5,130 nucleotides of DNA, taken from assembly GCA_020435185.1 (NCBI GenBank), contig JAGRAA010000278.1, positions 1-5,130 of the forward strand, in the 5' to 3' direction. The stretch is from Bdellovibrionales bacterium (GTDB lineage: Bacteria; Bdellovibrionota; Bdellovibrionia; Bdellovibrionales; UBA1609). Both the position numbers and the translations under genes were made by a program. The notes beneath the pieces are model-generated. The model was not told the DNA's origin and did no database searches. It saw only the letters and a list, made by a program, of their open reading frames with translations. Shown piece after piece: positions 1-5,130 of the stretch (within the stretch, counting starts at the first letter, position 1; each line of letters begins with the position of its first letter).

Positions 1-462
1 GTAGAGAATAAAACCAGAAAGATCTTAGGCTTTAAAGTCTCCCCAATGCCTGCCAAGGGACTCTTAGCCAAAGCTTCCAGAAAAAAATACGGATTCAGAG
101 AGGATCATAGGAAAAAAGCTAGAGAGCTGTTGTTTGAAGAAATTAAGCCTAAAATTCATCCTAGAGCTTATATCCTTTCAGATCAAAACCCTCATTATCC
201 GGAAAGTGTGAGAAAGTACTTTCCCTCTGCTCACCATGAGACCACTCCAGGAAGGAGAGGATGCGTGACCGGTCAGGGAGAGTTAAAAGAAGGAGGGTGG
301 GATCCTTTATTTAGTCTTAATCATACTTGTGCCATGTTAAGAGCAAACATTAATCGATTGTTTAGAAGAACCTGGTGTACCACGAAGCTCCCAGAAAGGC
401 TCAGTCATCACATTGAGCTCTATGTTTATTATCACAACACTCGAATTATTAAGTCTTCCTAA
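1..462 (+). CDS. IS1-like DDE transposase, C-terminal part (5' end outside window)
   Basis: The frame is open from the first base (GTA) to TAA at 460-462, giving 153 residues. An internal ATG at 46 exists, but the 15 codons before it read as transposase too (VENKTRKILGFKVS, the usual strand after the first catalytic Asp), so the gene is cut by the window edge rather than starting at 46. Around residue 61 SDQNPHY fits the second catalytic Asp region. The C-terminus, roughly residues 107-147, has the pattern NHTCAMLRANINRLFRRTWCTTK followed by a helix ending in YVYYHN, which resembles the end of IS1-type transposases (R-rich helix, RL-x-R-[KR]-T, then C-x-[ST]-K). I cannot point to the third acidic catalytic residue. 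Such enzymes cut and rejoin the ends of their own element. The C-terminus looks full length; whether the rest is intact cannot be seen. Family placement is from remembered motifs. Confidence 0.8.
   Translation, partial: VENKTRKILGFKVSPMPAKGLLAKASRKKYGFREDHRKKARELLFEEIKPKIHPRAYILSDQNPHYPESVRKYFPSAHHETTPGRRGCVTGQGELKEGGWDPLFSLNHTCAMLRANINRLFRRTWCTTKLPERLSHHIELYVYYHNTRIIKSS
1..462 (+). mobile_element. Insertion sequence, right-hand part; outer boundary unresolved
   Basis: The transposase reading frame marks this as part of an insertion sequence. Its left end is outside the window, so terminal inverted repeats and the target-site duplication cannot be matched. The right end must lie downstream of 462 and probably upstream of the porin promoter at 654. 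The span given is only the part certain to belong to the element. Confidence 0.6.
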
Positions 463-571
463 AGTAAATAGTCATCGTTTCCAGGGTTCGGATACAAAAC
501 CAAAGGGAATTTGTTTTTTTAACAACATTTTTGTGGGCCAGTTTAAAGACATTTTGTATCTCTTTTTCCTG

Positions 572-617
572 AGGATGATCTCCTGGATACAGAATAATAT
601 ATGATCAAGATCATCCT
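572..617. repeat. 10-bp perfect inverted repeat with nested palindrome
   Basis: AGGATGATCT at 572-581 is the exact reverse complement of AGATCATCCT at 608-617, with 26 bases between. The right arm overlaps a shorter palindrome, ATGATC-AA-GATCAT at 601-614, so the two foldings exclude each other. It could be an end structure of the insertion sequence, a transcription stop for the transposase, or a protein-binding site. No T-run follows the long hairpin. Confidence 0.6.
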
Positions 618-620
618 AAA

Positions 621-652
621 GATTATTTTTAGACAAAAATAATCAATTTTTT
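621..652 (+). terminator. Terminator-like AT-rich hairpin upstream of the porin promoter
   Basis: GATTATTTTT (621-630) and AAAAATAATC (635-644) form a perfect 10-bp stem with the 4-base loop AGAC, followed after AA by six T (647-652). This is the layout of an intrinsic terminator for transcription arriving from the transposase side. The stem has only one G-C pair, so it would be weak. Because it ends just before the -35 element of the porin promoter, it could also be an operator. Confidence 0.45.
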
Positions 653-653
653 G

Positions 654-681
654 TTGTCAGTTTGGACTCAGCTTATATGAT
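654..681 (+). promoter_or_regulatory. Sigma70-type promoter of the porin gene
   Basis: TTGTCA at 654-659 (5 of 6 to TTGACA) and TATGAT at 676-681 (5 of 6 to TATAAT) are 16 bases apart. Transcription would start near 688, leaving a leader of about 13 bases with the ribosome binding site directly before the ATG at 701. This is the best-matching promoter I found in the window. Confidence 0.6.
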
Positions 682-700
682 TTATGTTTTAGGGGGGAAT

Positions 701-1864
701 ATGAATCTGTCATACATTCAAAAAATAGTGTTGAGTTTGGTATTTATACTTACCATAGTTACAAATAGTGATTTTTCTTATTCGGAGGTTTCAGTAAAGC
801 CCTATGGCTTTTTGAAAACATCCTTCATTGGGGCAAAAAATCTGGTGAATGATTATAAGCCTTTTTATGCAAAATCGAGTGTAACAGGTAATGCAGCCTA
901 TGACGATAAAGCTCATTATCAAATTTCTACAAAACAATCTCGTCTAGGTTTTTTGGTAGAAGAAGGAAGTTTATCAGGAAAGTTTGAATTAGATTTTGAT
1001 GGAGAATCTGGAAACACCAGAGGAGCGACAGCGTCCTCTACGGGCATCATTAGAACCAGAGTTTTAGAGTTGATCTTTAAAATTAATGAAGAGAGCAAAA
1101 TTTCTTTCGGAAAGCGTTGGGATACCTTTGCTGCACTTAATCCAGATACCTATTCCGTAACTTTAGTTCAGCTGAATCAAGGAAATACTGGATTTTTAAC
1201 AGAGAGTTTCGAATATTTGCATCATTTAGGGAATTTTGATTTCTTTGTTCAACTCGAAACCTTCGGAGATGTGAAAGCTTATAAAGTGTCGATGCCGGTT
1301 CCTACAGTGAGGGTTGAGCATAAATTGAATGAAAATCAGTTCTATGGTTTAGCCTATAAAGTAGGGGAAGCGGATTCTGTGACTTCTGACAATACTGCTT
1401 ACAAAGTGGCTTTTAATGGATTGAAAGCTTACTATTCTGCAAAGTTTTCAAGTTTTAAATTGTCAGCCGAAGTTTATCAGGGAAGCAATTTAGGGGTTGG
1501 AGTTATTGGAGCTTCTTTAGGGAAATTGTCGAGTTCCAGTGTGGCTACATCGTTTCCTGCGGGTTCACAGAAAAATATTGGGGAATATGGATATTATGTT
1601 TCGATAAAAAAAATGTTCGAAGACTGGTCAGTGTTTGCTGGTTTTGGAAGAGCTGAGCTGATGAGTCCCCAAGATTATTTGAGTGATGGCGATGTTTCTA
1701 CCAATCAGGCGAGTAGATTAGGGGTGGATAAAGTGATTCAAGAGAATCTCTCCTTTTTTGTTGAGATGACCTTTATAGAAACAGGACGCTTTCTTTCTGC
1801 AAGTAATACGTCGCCTACAGAGAGCGGCTCTTTATTAGATGCAGGGTTGTTTTACAAGTTTTAA
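701..1864 (+). CDS. Outer-membrane porin-like beta-barrel protein
   Basis: The product is 387 residues, probably a channel in the outer membrane; the substrate is unknown. Residues 1-28 look like a signal peptide: Lys8, hydrophobic core at about 9-20, and S-Y-S before Glu29 as a possible cleavage site. The mature protein starts with a barrel-type strand (VKPYGFLKTSFIGA). It then has SRLGF at 80-84, GKFELDFDGESG at 93-104, alternating RTRVLELIF near 118-126 and FGKRWDTF at 136-143, a pattern like porins of the DcaP-like type. It ends in GLFYKF; a terminal Phe is typical of proteins inserted by the BAM machinery. The ATG at 701 follows AGGGGGG (691-697). A TTG at 662 in the same frame would add 13 residues but lies inside the promoter and lacks a ribosome site, so it is rejected. 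The stop overlaps the end of the opposing chemoreceptor gene. Outer-membrane barrel: confident; exact family: tentative. Confidence 0.8.
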   Translation: MNLSYIQKIVLSLVFILTIVTNSDFSYSEVSVKPYGFLKTSFIGAKNLVNDYKPFYAKSSVTGNAAYDDKAHYQISTKQSRLGFLVEEGSLSGKFELDFDGESGNTRGATASSTGIIRTRVLELIFKINEESKISFGKRWDTFAALNPDTYSVTLVQLNQGNTGFLTESFEYLHHLGNFDFFVQLETFGDVKAYKVSMPVPTVRVEHKLNENQFYGLAYKVGEADSVTSDNTAYKVAFNGLKAYYSAKFSSFKLSAEVYQGSNLGVGVIGASLGKLSSSSVATSFPAGSQKNIGEYGYYVSIKKMFEDWSVFAGFGRAELMSPQDYLSDGDVSTNQASRLGVDKVIQENLSFFVEMTFIETGRFLSASNTSPTESGSLLDAGLFYKF

Positions 1865-1894
1865 GAAGCCTTGCCGTTGACCATTCTTAAAACT
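1857..1894. repeat. 11-bp inverted repeat spanning both convergent stop codons
   Basis: AGTTTTAAGAA at 1857-1867 is the exact reverse complement of TTCTTAAAACT at 1884-1894, with a 16-base loop. The left arm contains the shared TTAA that gives the stop codon of the porin (1862-1864) and of the chemoreceptor (1863-1861 on the minus strand). Transcripts from either side would carry the same hairpin at the 3' end of the coding region. No T-run follows on either strand, so it is more likely a 3'-end stabiliser or part of a compound stop than an intrinsic terminator alone. Confidence 0.6.
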
Positions 1895-3426
1895 GTATTC
1901 ACATTTTGATAGAGATCTTGAGACTCTTTTTTAAGAGTCTCGGCATTTTTTGCGGTAACTTCTGCAGCATTTCTATTTTCGTTTGTAATGGAATCAAGAT
2001 TTTGCATGGTCTTTGTGATCTCATTTACAGCAATAGACTGTTCACTGCTTGCATTTGCGATCTCTTCGATTTCTCTATGAACACTTGAGACTTCGCTGTA
2101 TATTTTATTAAAAACATTTCTGCAGACGTCTACAAGTTCATTACTATTCACGATGGCCACTTTGTTGCTTTCCACAATATTTTCAGTCATGTTTTTGTTA
2201 TCAGAAACTATTCTTTCTACCTGCCGAATGCTTTCATCCAGAAGTGCTTTAATCTCTAAGCTAGCGCCTCCTGACATTGCGGCTAAGTTCCCCACTTCTT
2301 CGGCGACGACCGCAAAACCTTTTCCGCTCTCTCCGGCTCTAGCCGCTTCAACAGAGGCATTAAAAGACAACAGTTTAGTTTGAAAAACAATGTCGTTAAT
2401 AACCTTGGTTTTTTCATCCACCTTTTTAATAATGGCTAGAATTTCATTGACGTTATTTGAGTTTTCTTCCATGCGCTGAGCTGCGTATGTGCTGCTGTCA
2501 GAGATCTTTTGGATGGATTCCATAAATTTATCTATAATAATTTTCCCCTCGTTCGCGGATTCTTGGGATTTTAAAGAGTTTTCTTTTGAAGTTTCAGCAG
2601 CTTGGCTGTTGAATACGACCATTTTGGAGATCTGTTCCATAGCCACTACTACTTGTGTCAGTGATTCAGCCTGGCTATGAGTGGATTTAGAAAGAGTTAT
2701 TGACGTGTCATGGCTTTGATCAGATTCGGTTTTTACCTTTGAAGAAACCTTATTTAAATTATTGGCGACTTCCAGCAGCGGAACAATGATCGACTTGTTG
2801 GAGATGAAAATCGTACTTCCCATGATCAGCAAAAAGAAGACAACAATGATTAAAAAATTATTCATTAAAACTAGATTTACTTTTGCGTTTACGTCGTTGA
2901 TGTAAATTCCAGTTCCTAATATCCATCCCCAAGGTTTAAATTGCTTAACGTAAGAAAGTTTAGGAACAAAGACAGAAGCATCAGATTTGCTGTTCCAGAT
3001 GTATGAAACATAACCTTCACCATCTTTTTTCACGATATTTACCACCTCAATAAAAAGTGGTTTGCCGTTTTTATCTTTAAAATCACTTAAGTCAGCACCT
3101 ATTAGTTTTTGGTTGGGGTGTACAATCATCTTATGGTCAAAGTCATTGATCCATATATAATCTTTGTTGTCTTCTCCATAATGAAGGTTGTTTATATATT
3201 CTTTGGCTAACCGTTGCGCCTCTATTTGACTTAATTCTCCATTTTTTTCTTTTTCATAAAGCATTTGTAGTGAAGAAAGAGAGGTGTCAATGATGTTTTT
3301 AACCATTATCCTTTTTTCTGAGAGGAGTTGCTGTTTAGTGGAGTTGTATTCAAAAAGAGTCATGGTCACTTGATAAATTAAAAGGGGGCCGAGAACTAAT
3401 AAGTAAAGTTTGAATTTTAAATTCAT
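1861..3426 (-). CDS. Methyl-accepting chemotaxis protein with sCache_2-type sensor domain
   Basis: This 521-residue transmembrane chemoreceptor would pass ligand binding outside the inner membrane to CheA/CheW. TM1 is at about 7-26. A periplasmic single-Cache domain follows at about 27-184, with family hallmarks YGEDNKDYIWIND (83-95), HP and DLSDFKDKNGKPLF near 113-125, and KPWGWILGTGIYIND (164-178). TM2 is at about 189-209. A short stretch with VPLLEV resembles the start of a HAMP domain, but a full HAMP is not evident. The rest is the long signalling coiled coil with its hairpin tip at 343-382 (INDIVFQTKLL, EAARAGESGKG, FAVVAEEVGNLA). No C-terminal NWETF-like CheR-binding pentapeptide is present. 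I chose ATG at 3426-3424 because GGAG (3437-3434) lies 7 bases upstream; a TTG directly before it (3429) is only 4 bases from GGAG. The ligand is unknown; related sCache_2 receptors often bind small organic acids. Confidence 0.93.
   Translation of the reverse strand: MNLKFKLYLLVLGPLLIYQVTMTLFEYNSTKQQLLSEKRIMVKNIIDTSLSSLQMLYEKEKNGELSQIEAQRLAKEYINNLHYGEDNKDYIWINDFDHKMIVHPNQKLIGADLSDFKDKNGKPLFIEVVNIVKKDGEGYVSYIWNSKSDASVFVPKLSYVKQFKPWGWILGTGIYINDVNAKVNLVLMNNFLIIVVFFLLIMGSTIFISNKSIIVPLLEVANNLNKVSSKVKTESDQSHDTSITLSKSTHSQAESLTQVVVAMEQISKMVVFNSQAAETSKENSLKSQESANEGKIIIDKFMESIQKISDSSTYAAQRMEENSNNVNEILAIIKKVDEKTKVINDIVFQTKLLSFNASVEAARAGESGKGFAVVAEEVGNLAAMSGGASLEIKALLDESIRQVERIVSDNKNMTENIVESNKVAIVNSNELVDVCRNVFNKIYSEVSSVHREIEEIANASSEQSIAVNEITKTMQNLDSITNENRNAAEVTAKNAETLKKESQDLYQNVNTVLRMVNGKAS
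1920..1951 (+). terminator. Intrinsic terminator of the porin, inside the antisense strand of the chemoreceptor gene
   Basis: GAGACTCTT (1920-1928) and AAGAGTCTC (1933-1941) form a perfect 9-bp stem with a TTTT loop; T1919 and G1942 could add a wobble pair. GGCA and then six T (1946-1951) follow. It lies 55 bases after the porin stop and in the right orientation for it. On the minus strand there is no T-run after the hairpin, so it should stop only plus-strand transcripts. The same bases encode the A-E-T-L-K-K-E-S region near the end of the chemoreceptor. Confidence 0.65.
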
Positions 3427-3433
3427 CAAAAGT

Positions 3434-3479
3434 CTCCACAGCTAAATAAATTATAATGAGTCTATTCGGTATGTGAGAA
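3434..3479 (-). promoter_or_regulatory. Promoter and ribosome binding site of the chemoreceptor gene
   Basis: On the minus strand a perfect TATAAT (3455-3450) has TTCTCA (3479-3474, 4 of 6) 18 bases upstream. Transcription would start near 3443, giving a short leader with the GGAG site at 3437-3434. A second, overlapping candidate resembles a flagellar sigma28 promoter: AAATGTTT (3490-3483), 12 bases, then ACCGAATA (3470-3463). The choice between them cannot be made from sequence alone. Confidence 0.4.
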
Positions 3480-3512
3480 ATCAAACATTTGTTAATTTTT
3501 CATTAGTGACCT

Positions 3513-3540
3513 TTGTGCATATGGTTTAAGCGACTATAAT
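3513..3540 (+). promoter_or_regulatory. Possible promoter of the protease gene (distal)
   Basis: A perfect TATAAT at 3535-3540 is preceded by a poor -35, TTGTGC at 3513-3518 (3 of 6), with 16 bases between. It would give a leader of roughly 87 bases before the ATG at 3634. The region is very AT-rich, so a chance match is possible. Confidence 0.35.
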
Positions 3541-3594
3541 TATTGATTTTTATAGTTTTAGCAAAGATAGAAAAATATTCAGTTTTCTTATTAA

Positions 3595-3624
3595 TTAAAA
3601 AGAACTGTCTCAATCTGTGATACT
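3595..3624 (+). promoter_or_regulatory. Possible promoter of the protease gene (proximal, nearly leaderless)
   Basis: TTAAAA at 3595-3600 (4 of 6) and GATACT at 3619-3624 (4 of 6) are 18 bases apart. A TG at 3616-3617 is placed as in extended -10 promoters. Transcription would start near 3631, only a few bases before the ATG at 3634. This agrees with the absence of a ribosome binding site there but is weak evidence. Confidence 0.25.
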
Positions 3625-3633
3625 CTCTGAGTA

Positions 3634-5130
3634 ATGAGTTGCAAAAGATTTATTTATCTCATGCTGATGGTTCTACTGTCTGGTTTTGATTGGATGAGCC
3701 AATATACAGAGAGGGTAGTGCCTTATGTTCAATTTATTCCTCCAGAGGATAAAACGACTTTACTTCGTTCTTCGGACTCGGTTTTGGGTGTTCATTTAGA
3801 AGAAAATTACTTATCTTATGTGACCGAAGAAAAGCTCATGATGAGACATGCAGAAACAGCAGGATATGCCTTTTACTATGAGGCCGGTTTGATCACCGAA
3901 AGGAGTCTTCCTGTTTATGTGATAGATGCTAATCCTTTTGTCGGTGGAGTCTTGCAGAGTCCCTACGGGACGGATCTTGATAAAAGAATCACTAGAGATA
4001 TTTTAAGACAAGTAGATGTGATTTCCTTGTCGATGAATACGGATTCTAATCATAGAGTAAGTATTTCTAAGGATTTTATAGAAGACTATTGGGTGTCTTG
4101 GGATGAAAGTGAAGCCATTGTTACCCAGTCTGCTGGCAACAACGGAAAGAATTGTCATAAGCACAATCCGAGGCCTACTGATCAACAAGAATTTGCCCAT
4201 TATCAATATGCTGATACCTATATCAAGGTGGCAGAAGCTCAAAGGGCTTTAGATAATAAGGTGGTTGTTAAAGCCTCTAGCCAGTGCAATGGGCCTGATG
4301 TGAGTGTGTTAAATCCCTATTTAGAAGGTTTACGATTTCGTTTTCGTCCTACCCTTGAAGAATATATTTCTTCTTTAGCCAAGTATATCAATCCTCCATT
4401 GTCGGAATCTCATCAAGACAGTTTGGTTAAAAAGTTAATGGAAAAACGACAAAAGGACGTGGATGAAGAGGGCTTTATGACCAATATAGGAGGGACGTCG
4501 TTTTCATCTCCTGCCTTGGGAGGTTATTTATTAGGGGTTAAATATATTTGCCCAGAGTTAAGCTCATTTGATCTGGTTGCTGGTGTATTTTCTTATGCCT
4601 ATCCTGTAGACTCAGAGGGAGGGATGCCGATATTATATAAATCCAACGGAGTTTTGCCTTATGATGATGTAAAAGGCGGGTTTGGATTCTTAGATCGTAA
4701 TGTATATAAAGACAGAATGCTAAAGCAATGTGGGCTTTTAAGAATAAATCCTCATTATAAAACGGTTAAAGACAATCGATCTTTTCGTTTTGATTCATTA
4801 GAGGCTTTTCTGGATGGTGATAAAAAGACGGTTTACTTTGAGGTAAAAGAGGATGTCTTAATTTTTAGAACAATTTTTACTCTCACAGCTAAAGAGTCAG
4901 GAGTTCCATTCACTATGGAGGTAACCTCTCCGAAGGGAAGATCAATTAGACTTAACCCGGCCAATTCAAATTTAGGTGGAGATTCATGGGCTGTGGCTTC
5001 TACGAATGGTTTTTTTGGCAACTCCTCCAAAGGTCAATGGAAAATAACGTTTTATAAATATAAAAATATAGATAGCATTGATTTAAAGATATCCGGAGTA
5101 AAGCCCGGGGGATTAGTAGAAAGGATAATA
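3634..5130 (+). CDS. Exported subtilisin-like (S8) serine peptidase with P-domain-like C-terminus; 3' end outside window
   Basis: The 499 codons to the window edge contain no stop. ATG 3634 is the first possible start (in-frame TGA at 3628-3630) but lacks a clear Shine-Dalgarno site. Residues 4-18 (KR, then a hydrophobic run) suggest a signal peptide or anchor. Subtilase marks: RHAETAG with His72 as likely catalytic His; DVISLSMN at 128-135, where Ser133 lies 61 residues after the His, as Ser125 does after His64 in subtilisin; QSAGNNG with oxyanion Asn169; GTSFSSPALGG with nucleophile Ser289; GGFGFLDRNVYKDRM near 348-362 closing the fold. No D-[ST]-G motif for the catalytic Asp is visible; the strand SVLGVHLEE (49-57) sits roughly where it should be. 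About 50 residues more than in subtilisin separate Asn169 and Ser289. Residues about 400-488 (TSPKG near 431, GQW at 467-469, ending DLKISG) resemble the kexin P-domain. Cys174, 218, 306 and 366 could form disulfides. Activity and substrate are unknown. Confidence 0.82.
   Translation, partial: MSCKRFIYLMLMVLLSGFDWMSQYTERVVPYVQFIPPEDKTTLLRSSDSVLGVHLEENYLSYVTEEKLMMRHAETAGYAFYYEAGLITERSLPVYVIDANPFVGGVLQSPYGTDLDKRITRDILRQVDVISLSMNTDSNHRVSISKDFIEDYWVSWDESEAIVTQSAGNNGKNCHKHNPRPTDQQEFAHYQYADTYIKVAEAQRALDNKVVVKASSQCNGPDVSVLNPYLEGLRFRFRPTLEEYISSLAKYINPPLSESHQDSLVKKLMEKRQKDVDEEGFMTNIGGTSFSSPALGGYLLGVKYICPELSSFDLVAGVFSYAYPVDSEGGMPILYKSNGVLPYDDVKGGFGFLDRNVYKDRMLKQCGLLRINPHYKTVKDNRSFRFDSLEAFLDGDKKTVYFEVKEDVLIFRTIFTLTAKESGVPFTMEVTSPKGRSIRLNPANSNLGGDSWAVASTNGFFGNSSKGQWKITFYKYKNIDSIDLKISGVKPGGLVERII

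Larger units (their letters stand above)
463..653. other. Non-coding stretch between transposase and porin promoter
   Basis: No convincing gene is seen here; the short plus-strand frame at 413-604 overlaps the transposase in another frame and resembles nothing. The first part (463-570) probably contains the right end of the insertion sequence, but no end repeat can be identified alone. The second part (572-652) is a dense set of inverted repeats, listed separately. Confidence 0.6.

Noticed and set aside
501..520. CAAA-GGGAA-TTTG followed by seven T, a possible terminator for the transposase
   Set aside because: The uninterrupted stem is only four pairs, mostly A-T, and too weak to call in this AT-rich stretch.
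413..604. Plus-strand 63-residue frame overlapping the transposase end
   Set aside because: It begins inside the transposase in another frame, has no ribosome site and runs through the inverted repeats; its translation resembles no protein I know.
1906..2680. Three plus-strand frames of 60-76 residues inside the chemoreceptor gene
   Set aside because: They are antisense to a strongly recognisable coding sequence and show no protein-like motifs or start signals.
3580..3607. Imperfect hairpin (CAGTT/AACTG plus partial pairing) upstream of the protease
   Set aside because: It has a mismatch, a wobble pair and mostly A-T pairing in very AT-rich DNA; no riboswitch or T-run is associated.
3922..3945. 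V-I-D-A-N (Asp98) as the catalytic Asp motif of the protease
   Set aside because: It lies after the His motif. Spacing from His72 to the S-L-S strand matches subtilisin, so VYVIDAN is better read as the strand following the His helix.
4003..4242. Minus-strand 79-residue frame inside the protease
   Set aside because: It is antisense to the peptidase core, including the Asn169 motif, and lacks its own signals.
4833..5030. Minus-strand 65-residue frame inside the protease
   Set aside because: It is antisense to the P-domain-like region with no motif or ribosome site.

Overview
The window is AT-rich bacterial DNA holding one broken-off transposase gene, a predicted outer-membrane porin, a chemoreceptor and a subtilisin-like protease that runs off the right edge. 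The porin's signal peptide and beta-barrel character point to a Gram-negative cell. The chemoreceptor's tip wording (QTKLLSFNASVEAARAGE, EVGNLA) recalls receptors of Bdellovibrio and its relatives. A low-GC member of the Bdellovibrionota is therefore my best guess, but this is inference from memory of protein style, not a database match.

Layout. Positions 1-462 (+) are the C-terminal half of an IS1-like DDE transposase whose start lies outside the window. Positions 463-700 are non-coding: a cluster of inverted repeats (572-652, the last followed by a T-run) and then a good sigma70-type promoter (654-681). Positions 701-1864 (+) encode a 387-residue porin-like barrel. Positions 1861-3426 (-) encode a 521-residue methyl-accepting chemotaxis protein with a periplasmic sCache_2-type sensor. 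The two genes converge and share the bases TTAA, so each stop codon lies inside the other gene's end. The porin's likely intrinsic terminator (1920-1951) lies inside the antisense strand of the chemoreceptor gene. Positions 3427-3633 are a divergent promoter region. From 3634 (+) to the window end runs an open frame of 499 residues without a stop: an exported S8 (subtilase) peptidase with a C-terminal P-domain-like module.

The genes do not form one operon. The porin, chemoreceptor and protease are separate transcription units, all facing the cell envelope or outside: uptake, sensing of small molecules and extracellular or periplasmic proteolysis. A functional link between them is not shown by the sequence. 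The least ordinary items are the protease, which keeps recognisable His, Asn and Ser motifs but lacks a recognisable Asp motif and a normal-length prodomain, and the compact convergent junction with its embedded terminator. I found no RNA genes and no CRISPR array.
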